A stretch of 64,000 nucleotides of DNA, taken from assembly GCA_016719535.1 (NCBI GenBank), contig JADJYX010000040.1, positions 1-64,000 on the forward strand, read 5' to 3'. The notes under the pieces are model-generated. The model was not told the DNA's origin, did no database searches, and saw only the letters and a list, made by a program, of their open reading frames with translations. Of this stretch, positions 9,955 to 19,200 are shown one piece after another. Every line of letters begins with the position of its first letter. Positions within the stretch are counted from its first letter, which is position 1. The position numbers and the translations under genes were made by a program. The stretch comes from Rubrivivax sp. (lineage in GTDB: Bacteria > Pseudomonadota > Gammaproteobacteria > Burkholderiales > Burkholderiaceae_C).

Positions 9955-10674
9955 CTAAAGCTGGACTGGCGCCGCTGCAGCAGCTAATGCGGCGCAGCCG
10001 GGAGAATCGTCCGCCGATGACGAGACTTTCCAGTGCCCGCCCCGCTTCAACTCCGCGACCCGGTCGGGTTGCGGGAAGCTCCGCAGCCGCGACTCACGCA
10101 TGCATCCCTCCGGTTCCCCTCGCGCCTCCACTTCCCCGTACACCAGCTCCAGGCGCTTGTGCGATGGAGGGCCCTCACCGGTCATGGTCGCGGCGGCGCC
10201 GAGCCGTGCTACCGCGCCCGCGGTGCGCTGTTGCGGGTGAGTCTGGTGTGCATACAGAGCGCGCTCTACCGTGTCGTCGGGGAAGAAGCGTCGAGCGCGG
10301 TCAAAGTAGCGTTCCACCGGGGAGTCCATGCCGAGCGTGTGGTCGGACCGGGCGAGCTCGGCCCACCGTCTCACCGACACCAGCGCCCTGCGGTGGTTGG
10401 GGACGGCTCGCACCCAGCAGTTCAAGTCGTCGTCGATGACGCGCGTGGCCCCGCCCCCCTGGCTTTCCACGCGGGCGGTGGAATGACGGCCCTTTACGAC
10501 CCTGTTGGCCTTGCACTGATTGAGGTCATCGAACGGGCCGCGGTGGTCCGTCCGGGACATCCCGCAGGTGTGGTTGGGGTTCTCGGCGCCGCGCGGCCAC
10601 GCACCTGGGGCACCTGGGCATGGCAACGGCAAGTGGCGGGCCAGTGCCGCGGTAAGGGCGATGAGCAGGGCCAT
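9955..10674 (-). CDS. Second secreted TPR-type protein (divergent paralogue)
   Basis: It starts at the ATG at 10674, two bases after the stop of the hydrolase gene, with a hydrophobic leader (MALLIALTAALARHLPLPCP). Landmarks shared with the paralogue at 7912-8597 are a CG-x-GPFD start, a VES...DDDLN block, AVPNHRRALVSVRRWAE, and ERYFDRARRFFPDDTVERAL. The TPR helices that follow are blurred (KRLELVYGEVEARG where a LGLVYAEL type helix is expected), which suggests compensated indels or real divergence. The length is about 239 residues. It probably has the same periplasmic role as its paralogue. The stop (TAG at 9957-9955) is followed immediately by a GTG. Confidence 0.55.
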   Translation of the reverse strand: MALLIALTAALARHLPLPCPGAPGAWPRGAENPNHTCGMSRTDHRGPFDDLNQCKANRVVKGRHSTARVESQGGGATRVIDDDLNCWVRAVPNHRRALVSVRRWAELARSDHTLGMDSPVERYFDRARRFFPDDTVERALYAHQTHPQQRTAGAVARLGAAATMTGEGPPSHKRLELVYGEVEARGEPEGCMRESRLRSFPQPDRVAELKRGGHWKVSSSADDSPGCAALAAAAAPVQL

Positions 10675-10676
10675 GG

Positions 10677-11556
10677 CTATGCCTTCCCAAGCAGATAGCC
10701 GTCGATGATGGCACGCTGCAGCCACCCGGCGGTGGCTTCGTCCATGCGCGCGGCGGTGCCGGGCACCGAGAACGTGTGATCCGCCTCGGCAAAGTCCACC
10801 CGGGTGACCTTCGGGTCGTGCAAGGCAGCCTGCCACGCGGGGTCGGCCGCTGCGCGTCTCGAGAACTCCCTTGGCCGTGTAGTCCTGCCCGCTCAGGGCC
10901 AGCAGGATCGGCCCCGAAAAGGCCTGCCAGGCCTCCTGCATGCGCGTGGTGTAGTCGGCCGCCTGCGTTCGTGCGCGGGGCGAGCGGGCAGCGCGCCAGT
11001 TGGCCATGAAGCCGTGCACCGCCGAGATGGCCACGCGGCCGCTCAGCAGCTTGACCCAGAAGCCCCGGTCCAGCAGGCGCTGCCGGGTAGTGCCTGACGG
11101 TGGTGGCCGCCTGCGTCGCGGCCGTGCGCGCACCGGGGTTCAGCAGCACGAGGCCAGACCACGCGGGGGTCAGGCCGATCGTGCAGATAGAGCAGTGCGG
11201 CCGACGCGCGCCGTCGCCACAGGCCCCCACGACGCGCCGCAGGCCGGGCGTGCGCGCAGCAGCGCATCGATGGCCGCGCCGATGTCATCGCCCAGCGCTT
11301 CGAAGCTGCGCAGATCGCCGGTGCTGTCGCCCATGCCGCGAACATCGAAGCGCAGCGTGGTGACACCAAGGGCAGCCAGATGCCTGGCCGTGTGCACGAA
11401 CTGGCGGTGGCTGCCCGTTCGCACCTGCGGCCCGCCCACCACGATCACCACGCCGACATCCGTGCCGGCGGCGCCGTCGTGCACCACGCCCAGCAGCGTG
11501 TCGCCGGCAGCCTCGAACGTCAGAGGCCGCTCCGATGGGAATGCGCCGGCGATCAT
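10677..11556 (-). CDS. Exosortase A system-associated hydrolase 1 (alpha/beta fold, frameshifted)
   Basis: The ATG at 11556 overlaps the stop of hydrolase 2 (ATGA). The N-terminal part is intact: MIAGAFPSERPLTFEAAGD, then VVIVVGGPQVRTGSHRQFVH with the oxyanion-type GGPQVRTGSHRQF block, and LRFDVRGMGDSTG. The frame then slips several times (about 11240, 11150, 10880). Pieces in other frames give VVGACGDGA at the nucleophile elbow, SAALLYLHDRPDPRV, GFWVKLLSGR, and a C-terminus IIDGYLLGKA ending at TAG 10677. The corrected length is about 290 residues. The family occurs only with EpsH/XrtA loci and its reaction is not known; an acyl- or thioester-cleaving role near the carrier protein is an inference. 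Confidence 0.75.
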
Positions 11557-12388
11557 GACGGTTGCCTGCGCGCATCCAGCGCTTGCATCGTGGCTTCGAT
11601 CAGTGCGGGTGCGTCCTCGATCTCGGTCGTCTGCCAGAAGGGTGGCCCCTATGACAACCTGCGTCAGAAGGTCGATGTCGGCCGGCCACGATCGCACGGC
11701 CAGTGCCGAGCCTGGCAGCAGTTGGGCGGGTTCGCGGGCCATCACCTCGAGCCAGCGGATCACCTGGCCAGCGCGCGGCGGATGCAGTCGGGCCTGCTCC
11801 AGCCCCCGCGCGACGGCAGGGCGGCAACTCGTAGCCGGCCACGGATACCGGCCGGCAGGCTTCCAGTTCGGCACGGCGACTCGTCGGTGACGCCCTTGCC
11901 GCCACCATCGGCAAGTTCAGCGGCCAGGCGAAGTCGCAGAAACTGTTGCAGCAGCGCCTTGCCAGCGGGGGGCGGCTGCCACAGCAGGAGGTGGGGCGCC
12001 GGCGTCCGCCGCTGGGCGGCCGCGCTGGCCAGCAGGCACCCCGCGCGCAGGCCCCACAGCCACAAGGTGGCATCGGGGTGCCGGTCGAGCAGCCAGGTGC
12101 AGCCGGTCTCGATGTCGTCGAGCCAGCCGCTCCAGGATGCGTCGACGAACTCGCCGCCACTGTCGCCGCAGCCACCGAGGTCGGGGCGCAGAACGGCGAA
12201 CCCGGCGTCGGCCAGCGCCCGGGCCTGGCGCGCCACCATGCGCCGGGACTTGTTCATTTCCTCCGCAAAGGCGGGCACGTGCAGCACCGCCCCGCGGCAT
12301 TGGCCGGCCGGGGGTGGTACACGCAGAAGCGCCGCGGATCAGGCCCGCGGCCGACTTCGAGGAAGAAGGCTTCGAAGGGCGCCGCCAC
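11553..12388 (-). CDS. Exosortase A system-associated hydrolase 2 (alpha/beta fold, frameshifted)
   Basis: A GTG at 12388 follows the acyl carrier stop by six bases and opens VAAPFEAFFLEVGRGPDPRRF, then a slip near 12300 leads to LHVPAFAEEMNKSRRMVARQ, LRPDLGGCGDSGGEF and the elbow LWLWGLRAGCLLAS. Further slips near 11880 and 11650 carry the frame to QTTEIEDAPALIEATMQAL and a TGA that overlaps the start of hydrolase 1. The corrected length is about 278 residues. Where a classical hydrolase has G-x-S-x-G, this one reads G-L-R-A-G, so it may not be a standard serine hydrolase. ACP, hydrolase 2 and hydrolase 1 form one tight operon. Confidence 0.77.
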
Positions 12389-12394
12389 GCGCGA

Positions 12395-12646
12395 CTAGGC
12401 CGCCACCTTGTCGGCGACGAAGTCGGCCAGCGCGCCGACGGTGGCGAACGTGCTGCCGTCGATCTCGTCGTCGTCGACGGTGATGCCGAAACGCTCTTCC
12501 AGCGCGGTGATCAGTGACACCACGGCCATGGAGTCGAGTTCGGGGATCGCGCCCAGCAGCGCCGTGTCGCGCGTGAAGGCAGAGCCGCGCCCGCCGAGGC
12601 TGAGAACGTCATCGAGTACGCGGTTGACTTCGGCGGTGATGTCCAT
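12395..12646 (-). CDS. Acyl carrier protein of the XrtA-associated locus
   Basis: This 83-residue protein (MDITAEVNRVLDDVL...) has the four-helix carrier pattern. The phosphopantetheine attachment serine lies in ELDSMAVV (about residue 43), and helix III is acidic (EERFGITVDDDEIDG). It is read intact in a single frame. It is the first gene of a leftward operon with hydrolases 2 and 1, and is divergent from the AMP-ligase and decarboxylase genes. Its sequence is not that of the fatty-acid AcpP, so it is probably dedicated to this locus: the ligase would load an acyl or aminoacyl group onto its phosphopantetheine arm. Confidence 0.85.
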   Translation of the reverse strand: MDITAEVNRVLDDVLSLGGRGSAFTRDTALLGAIPELDSMAVVSLITALEERFGITVDDDEIDGSTFATVGALADFVADKVAA

Positions 12647-12816
12647 GCCGGATCCAGTTTCCAGAAAAGACAGGAATCTAGGCAGTGGCCCTTGGCCTGC
12701 CGGCATCGAACTGGCGCACTGCCTCACGCTGCGCGACGGCCCGCCCTCGGCGCGTCGGACCCTGTGCCATCACTTTTTCGATCCTGTTCGTTCGCGGCCG
12801 CGGCCCGCCCCACGGC
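12647..12816. promoter_or_regulatory. Divergent control region between carrier-protein and ligase operons
   Basis: These 170 bases separate the leftward ACP-hydrolase operon from the rightward ligase-decarboxylase pair and must hold both promoters. I see no convincing sigma-70 pair or operator palindrome. Short AT-richer patches (for example atcactttttcgatc near 12769-12783) are candidates for promoter elements. XrtA loci are often controlled by the PrsK/PrsR two-component system with sigma-54, but no clear GG-N10-GC box stands out here. Confidence 0.4.
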
Positions 12817-14419
12817 ATGCGCGAATCGACCCTGCTGCACGAACTGGTGCACGTTGCCGCCCATAGCGACGGCAGCGCCACCGCGCTGACGAGCGCCGGC
12901 GCGCATTTCACCTACGAAGCGCTGGATGGCGCGATCCGCGCGCTGGCGGCCGGCCTGATCGAGATGGGCCTGCAGCGGGCCGAACGCGTGGGCATCTACC
13001 TGGAGAAGCGATTCGAGACCGTGGTGGCCAGCTTCGGCGTGCCGGCGGCGGGTGGCGTGTTCGTGCCGATGAATCCGCTGCTCAAGGCCGAGCAGGTGAG
13101 CTTCATCGCCCGCGACTGTGACGTGCGGGTGCTGGTGACGTCGGCGGACCGCCTGCAGACGCTGTTGCCCGTGCTGCCGGATTGCCCTGCCTTGCGGCAC
13201 GTGGTGCTGGTCGATCGGCCTGCCGTGTTGCCGGATCTTCCCGGCGGTCCTGGTCTGGTGGTGTGGGCGGACCTGCTCCAGGCCCCACCCCGCCCCGGCC
13301 ACCGCGTCATCGACACCGACCTGCTGGCCATCCTCTACACCAGCGGCTCCACCGGCCGCCCCAAGGGCGTGGTGCTGAGCCACCGCAACATGGTCGCCGG
13401 TGCCAAGAGCGTGGCCAGCTATCTGCAGAACGGCTCGCACGACACGCTGCTGGCGGCCCTGCCGCTGTCCTTCGACGCCGGCTTCAGCCAGCTGACCACG
13501 GCCTTCCACAGCGGCGCGCGCGTGGTGCTGCTGAACTACCTGCTGCCGCGTGACGTGCTCAAGGCGATGGCCAGGGAGAAGGTCACCGGGATCACGGCCG
13601 TGCCGCCGCTGTATATCCAGCTCTCGCAGCTGGACTGGCCGGCCGAGATTGGCGAACACCTGCGCTATTTCGCCAACACCGGCGGCCGCATGCCGCGCGA
13701 GACGCTGCAGGCGCTGCGTCAGCGCGTGCCCAAGGCCAAACCCTTCCTGATGTACGGCCTGACAGAGGCCTTCCGCAGCACCTACTTGCCGCCCGAGGAG
13801 GTGGACCGCCGCCCCGATTCGATCGGCAAGGCGATCCCCAATGCCGAGATCCTGGTGCTGCGCGAGGACGGCACCGAGTGCGGCCCCGACGAGCCGGGCG
13901 AACTGGTGCACCGCGGCGCGCTGGTCGGCCAGGGCTACTGGAACGATGCCGAGAAGACCGCCGAGCGCTACAAGCTGCTGCCGGTGGGCATCGGTGGCCG
14001 CCAGGCCGGGCAGATGCTGCCCGAGTACGCGGTGTTCTCCGGCGACACGGTGCGCAAGGACGCCGAAGGTTTCCTGTATTTCGTGGGCCGGCGCGACGAG
14101 ATGATGAAGACCTCCGGGTTACCGCGTCAGCCCGACCGAGGTGGAAGAGGTGCTGTACGCCACCAGGCTGGTGGGCGAATGCGTGGCCTTCGGCGTCGAC
14201 CACCCCACGCTCGGGCAGGCCATCCAGGTGATCGCCACCGCGCCCGATGGCAGCGATGCCGTCGACCTGGAGGCCCTGCTGGCACAGTGCCGCCTGCACA
14301 TGCCCGCCTACATGGTGCCGCATGGCATCCACCCGAAGCGCGGCCCGCTGCCGCGCAACCCCAACGGCAAGATCGACCGCAAGCTGCTGGCCACCGAGTG
14401 GGTGGAACGGCAGGGTTGA
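12817..14419 (+). CDS. Exosortase A system-associated acyl-CoA/amino-acid ligase (AMP-forming; one frameshift)
   Basis: The ATG at 12817 begins MRESTLLHELVHVAAHSDG. ANL-superfamily core motifs are all present: A3 P-loop LYTSGSTGRPKGVVLSH (about residues 173-189), A5 YGLTEA, A7 SGDTVRKDAEGFLYFVGRRD, and the A10 lysine in PRNPNGKIDRK. The frame slips once near 14118 (cgggttacc), just after DEMMKTSG. Removing one base joins it to YRVSPTEVEEVLYATRLVGE and the stop at 14419, giving about 534 residues. It activates a carboxylate as an adenylate and passes it to a thiol; the adjacent carrier protein is the likely acceptor. The decarboxylase gene follows 17 bases downstream. Confidence 0.85.
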
Positions 14420-14436
14420 CACACCGACCGCCCTTC

Positions 14437-15690
14437 ATGACCGATGCCCACGCCGCGCCGCCCCGCGCCACCCCCGTCCACGCCCCCATGACCCAGTTTT
14501 CCACCGCCGGTGGCGAACTGGTGGTCGGCGGCAAGCGCCTCTCGCAACTGGCGGCCCAGGTCGGCCAGACGCCGTTCTATGCCTACGACCGCGCCCTGCT
14601 GCGGGCCCGGGTGGCCGAGCTACGCGCCGCACTGCCGCGCCAGGTCAAGCTGCACTACGCGATGAAGGCCAACCCCATGCCTGCGGTCGTCGGGCTAATG
14701 GCGGGCCTGGTGGACGGCATCGACGTGGCTTCCGCCGGCGAGCTGAAGGTGGCGCTGGACGCCGGCGCCGACCCCGCTGAGATCAGCTTCGCCGGCCCGG
14801 GCAAGCGCGACGTCGAGCTGCGCCAGGCCGTGGCCGCCGGCGTGCTGGTGAACGTGGAGTCGATGCGCGAGCTGCCGGTGCTGGCCGCGGCGTCGCAGGC
14901 GCTGGGCCTGCCGGCGCGCGTGGCCTTGCGCGTCAACCCCGATTTCGAGCTCAAGGGCTCGGGCATGAAGATGGGCGGCGGACCCAAGCAGTTCGGCATC
15001 GACGTCGAGCAGGTGCCCGACGCGCTGCGCCAGATCGCGGCGCTGGGCCTGGCCTTCGAGGGCTACCACCTGTTTGCCGGCTCGCAGAACCTGAAGGCCG
15101 ATTCGATCTGCGAGGCCCAGGTCAAGTCCTACGAACTGGCGCTGCGCCTGGCCGGGCATGCGCCCACGCCGGTGAAATTCCTCAACCTGGGCGGCGGTTT
15201 CGGCATTCCCTATTTTCCCGGCGAGCAGCGGCTGGACCTGGCACCCATCGGCGCCAACCTGGCGGCGCTGGTCGAGCGCGCGTCCGTGGAGATGCCGCAG
15301 GCGCACATCGTCATCGAGCTCGGCCGCTATTTCGTCGGCGAGGCCGGCGTCTACGTCACGCGCGTGGTCGACCGCAAGGTGTCGCGCGGGCAGGTCTTTC
15401 TGGTGTGTGACGGCGGTTTGAACCACCACCTGTCGGCGTCGGGCAACTTCGGCCAGGTGGTGCGCAAGAACTATCCGGTGACGATCGGCAACCGCGTCGA
15501 CATGCCGCGCGAGGTGGCCTCGGCGGTGGGGCCGCTGTGCACGCCGCTGGACCTGCTGGCCGACCGCATGGAGTTGCCGCAGGCGCAGATCGGTGACCTG
15601 GTGGTGGTGTTCCAGTCGGGTGCCTATGGCGCCAGCGCCAGCCCGCAGCCGTTTCTGGGGCATCCGGCGGTGGTCGAGGTGCTGGTCTGA
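14437..15690 (+). CDS. Exosortase A system-associated PLP-dependent decarboxylase (fold III)
   Basis: The 417-residue protein is intact in one frame. It belongs to the alanine racemase-like fold of diaminopimelate/ornithine decarboxylases. The PLP lysine is in LHYAMKANP (about residue 76), the stacking histidine in YHLFAGSQN, the phosphate loop in LNLGGGFGIPY, and the region equivalent to EPGR reads ELGRYFVGEAG. The inter-subunit cysteine is kept in GPLCTPLD, but the substrate-specificity residues after it differ from LysA (no E-S-x-D), and GAYGASASPQPFLGHP replaces the usual end. It follows the AMP-ligase, which suggests decarboxylation of a carrier-bound amino acid rather than a free one. 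Confidence 0.87.
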   Translation: MTDAHAAPPRATPVHAPMTQFSTAGGELVVGGKRLSQLAAQVGQTPFYAYDRALLRARVAELRAALPRQVKLHYAMKANPMPAVVGLMAGLVDGIDVASAGELKVALDAGADPAEISFAGPGKRDVELRQAVAAGVLVNVESMRELPVLAAASQALGLPARVALRVNPDFELKGSGMKMGGGPKQFGIDVEQVPDALRQIAALGLAFEGYHLFAGSQNLKADSICEAQVKSYELALRLAGHAPTPVKFLNLGGGFGIPYFPGEQRLDLAPIGANLAALVERASVEMPQAHIVIELGRYFVGEAGVYVTRVVDRKVSRGQVFLVCDGGLNHHLSASGNFGQVVRKNYPVTIGNRVDMPREVASAVGPLCTPLDLLADRMELPQAQIGDLVVVFQSGAYGASASPQPFLGHPAVVEVLV

Positions 15691-15718
15691 CGCCAGCCCC
15701 CGGATCAAGGGGATGGCG
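15691..15718 (+). terminator. Hairpin after the decarboxylase gene
   Basis: The arms cgccagcccc (15691-15700) and ggggatggcg (15709-15718) pair except for one mismatch around an 8-base loop, starting directly at the stop codon. No T tract follows, so intrinsic termination is uncertain. Confidence 0.45.
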
Positions 15719-15782
15719 TGGCTTGTGAGGAACTGGCACGCTCGCCTAGCATCCGGCATCGGGTCAAACTGGGAGAGTCCGC

Positions 15783-16199
15783 ATGACGAAAAGGTGGTGG
15801 ATTGTGTTGGGCATCGGTGTCGTCATGGCGGGCAACGCGGCGGCGCAGGCCTGTCCGTGCGCGGGCGGCAACCGGTTGAACCAGGGCCAGATCAGCTCGC
15901 TGCTGGCCGGCAACACCGTGTGTGCCGTGCTGGGCTCCGACCGCTGGCAGGAATGGCACAACGGCGCCAGCTTCTTCGAACTGGGCGAAAACTTCGCCAC
16001 CCCGGATCTGGCCGGGACCTGGAGCGTCGTGGGCACCGGTTCCAACGCCACCGTCAGCTACGCCTACGCTGGGGGCAGCACCTGGGCCTACAACGTCTGC
16101 CAGGACGGCGCCAACGTTCACTTCTGCACGGCCACGGCCGGTGGCCGCAACGTGACCAACGCGACCGTGCGGGCGGGCAAGGCCAGCTGCGGTTTCTGA
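15783..16199 (+). CDS. Small secreted cysteine-containing protein, unknown function
   Basis: There are 138 residues. A signal peptide (RWWIVLGIGVVMAGNAAAQA) is followed by ACPCAGGNRL, so a mature N-terminus near residue 21 would expose a CPC pair. Six cysteines remain after cleavage (CPC, VCAVLG, VCQDG, FCTAT, SCGF), which fits disulphides in the periplasm or outside the cell. The middle is rich in Gly, Ser, Thr and Asn (GTWSVVGTGSNATVSYAYAGG) and looks like a beta-sheet domain. It lacks a PEP-CTERM tail, so it is not an exosortase substrate. It stands alone between two hairpins, with GGGAG five bases before the ATG. No family was recognised. Confidence 0.75.
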   Translation: MTKRWWIVLGIGVVMAGNAAAQACPCAGGNRLNQGQISSLLAGNTVCAVLGSDRWQEWHNGASFFELGENFATPDLAGTWSVVGTGSNATVSYAYAGGSTWAYNVCQDGANVHFCTATAGGRNVTNATVRAGKASCGF

Positions 16200-16208
16200 C
16201 CGGCCTTG

Positions 16209-16241
16209 GCGGTCGGCGGGGTGGGTTCTGCCCCCGACCGC
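16209..16241 (+). terminator. Hairpin after the secreted-protein gene
   Basis: The arms gcggtcg (16209-16215) plus gggg (16218-16221) pair with cccc (16231-16234) plus cgaccgc (16235-16241) with a small bulge. It lies about 10 bases past the stop codon. There is no T run. Confidence 0.45.
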
Positions 16242-16254
16242 ACGAGGTGGCGGT

Positions 16255-19200
16255 GTGACGCCCGCCCCGCCATCCCCACAGGGCCGCTGGCGCTGGTGGT
16301 TGGCCTATGCCGCCTTCGTCGTCTACGGCAGCCTCGTTCCCCTCGACTGGCAGCCGCTGCCGCTGGCCGAGGCCTGGCAGCGGTTTCAGGCGATCCCTTT
16401 TCTGCAACTCGGCGTCGAATCGCGCGCCGACTGGGTGGCCAACGGCGTGCTCTACGTGCCGCTGGGGGTGTTGGGCGCACGCGCGCTGGCGGGCTGGCGC
16501 ATCGGCCCGGCAGCGGGGCTCATCGCCTGGCTGCTGGCGGTGGTGCTGGCCACTGCCGTCGAATTTGCGCAGCTGCAGTTTCCGCCGCGCACGGTATCGC
16601 AGAACGACCTGTATGCCGAATTCCTGGGTGCTGCGCTCGGCGTGCTGCTGGCGCCCCGGGTGCAGGGCTGGCTGGATCGCGCCGCGCAGCATTGGGGGCG
16701 TGATGCCGGGCGGCTGGCGCAGGTGCTGCTGGCCGGCTATGCGGTGGCCTATGTGCTCTATGCCTTCTTCCCCTACGACCTGCTGCTGTCGCGCAGCGAA
16801 CTGGCGGGCAAGCTGGCCTCGCCGATGTGGGGCTGGCTGCTGGCCTGGCCGGAAGATGCCTCGCCGCTGCGGGTGACGCTGCACGTCATCGCCGAGGTGG
16901 CGATGACGGTGCCGATCGGGCTGGCCCTGCGCCGGTGGTCACCCGCGCGCGGGCTGCTGGCGGGCCTGCTGCTGGGGCTGGTGATCGAACTCGGCCAGCT
17001 GTTCATCGCCAGCGGCATCAGCCAGGGGATCTCGGTGGCCAGTCGCGGCCTGGGCGTGGCGATCGGTGCGGCGCTGGCCGGGCGAGGGCTGAACTTGCCC
17101 ACCGTGCGGGCGGCACTGCACCGGCACCGGCGCCTGTTGCTGCTGGGCTACCTGGCGATGCTGCTGATGATCACGTACGGCCGCTTCCGCTGGGGCGGCT
17201 GGGACCGCGCCTGGCAGAACTGGCACGAACTGCAGTGGCTGCCCTTCTACTACCACTACTACACCACCGAGGCCATTGCGCTCACCAGCCTGGGTGCGAC
17301 GGTGCTGATGTATGCCCCGCTGGGGGCGCTGGCCTGGGCGCGCCATGTCTCGCCCGGCGCCGCGGCGCTGGTGGCGGCGCTGCTGGCCACGCCGGTCGAG
17401 GCCTTGCGCCTCTTCATGGCCGATACGCGGCCGGATCCGACCAACGTGCTGCTGGCAGCGGCCTCGGTGTGGCTGCTGGTGCGCCTGCTGACGGCGCTGG
17501 AAGCGCAGCGCCAGCGGTCCGCGCTGCGGGCGTCGCTGCCGATGCCGGCCCGTCCGCCCCGCCCGGCCCCGGTCACCAGCGCGGCCATGGCCGGCGCGTC
17601 CGCAGCGCCTGCGCGGCTGGGACGGGGCCCAGGTGTGGCCGCGGTGGCGCGCCGCACCGGCTGGGCCTGGCTGGTGCTGCTGCCCGTCTGGGTGCTGGCT
17701 GCACTGTGGCCAGCCGGCGCCTGGGTGCTGCTGCCGCTGCTGGTGCTCGTCGCGATCGCGGTCGCCTGGCTGCCGGCGCTGGCGCTGGTCATCGTGCCGG
17801 CGGCGCTGCCGATGCTCGACCTGGCGCCGTGGACGGGCCGCTTCTTCGTGGACGAGTTCGACCTGCTGTGCGCCACCGCGCTGGCGGTCGGGCTCGCGCA
17901 CACGCGGCGGGTGCCGCCCGCGGCCGGCACGGCGCGCGGCGTCTTCGCGGCCTTCGGCCTGAGCCTGGCCGTGGCGGCGCTGCTGCCGCTGGCCCAGGGC
18001 GCCAGCCTGGACCTGAACAGCTTCTCTCACCTGCACAGCCCGTACAACGGCCTGCGCATCCTGAAGGGGACACTCTGGGCCTGGCTGTTCATCACCCTTT
18101 ACCAGCGCCTGGTGGCCCGCCGCGAATCGCTGGCGCACTGGCTGCCCTGGGGGCTGGTGATCGGGCTGGCGGCGGTGGTGATCGTGGTGCTGTGGGAGCG
18201 CGCGGCCTTCACCGGCTGGCTGGATTTCGGCACCGACTACCGCGTCACCGGGCCGTTCTCGGTGATGAACAAGGGCGGCGCCTACATCGAGTGTTTTCTG
18301 GCCGTCTCGATGGCCTTTCTGCTGGTGATCGGCGCCCGTCAGCGCGGGGCCGGCCTGCTGGCGGCCGGCGTGCTGATGGCGCTGGCCAGCTATGCGCTCT
18401 TCGTCACCTACTCGCGCAACGGCTACGCCGCGCTCGCGGTGGCGGCACTGGTGGTGGCGCCGCTGCTGTGGCGGCGCGACGCCGGCGGGCGGGCCAGGTC
18501 CTGGGCGGGCTTGCTGCTGCTGGCGGTGGCGCTGGCGGCCGCGGTGCCGGTGCTGACGGGCGGTTTCGCGCGCGAGCGGCTGGCCCAGATCGAGCGTGAC
18601 TTCGACGTGCGCTGGCGCCACTGGCAGCTGGCGCTGGGGCTGCGCGACGACGCGACGCTGGCCACCGTCTTCGGCACCGGCCTGGGCCGCTTTCCGGAAC
18701 GCCATGCCTGGCACAGCCGCGACGAGGTGCGCGCCGCCGGCTATCGCCTGGAGCCTGGCGAGGGCAACGCCTTCCTGCGCCTGGCCCCCGGGGCGACGGT
18801 CTACGTGGAGCAGATCGTCGGCGCGCCGGCCGGGCAGCAGGACCTGCAGTTGACGATCAACCTGCGCAGCCACACCGCTGCAGCCCCGGTGCTGACGTTG
18901 ACGCTGTGCCGCAAGTGGCTGCTCACGTCGGCCGATTGCGAGGCGATCACCGTCGAGGGCATTGCCGCCCCCGGCGTCTGGCAGACCCAGTACGCCACCG
19001 TGCCGCCGCTGCCGGCGCCAAGCGGCTTCTGGCAGGCGGGGTTGCCGATCAAGCTGTCGCTGCACACGCCGGCGGGCCGACAGGCGGTGGACGTCGACAA
19101 CGTCAGCCTGGCGACGGCGGAACGCATCGAGCTGATGCGCAATGGCTCTTTCGCGCGGCATGGACCGCTGGTTCTTCGCCACCGACGTCGATCCGCCCTG

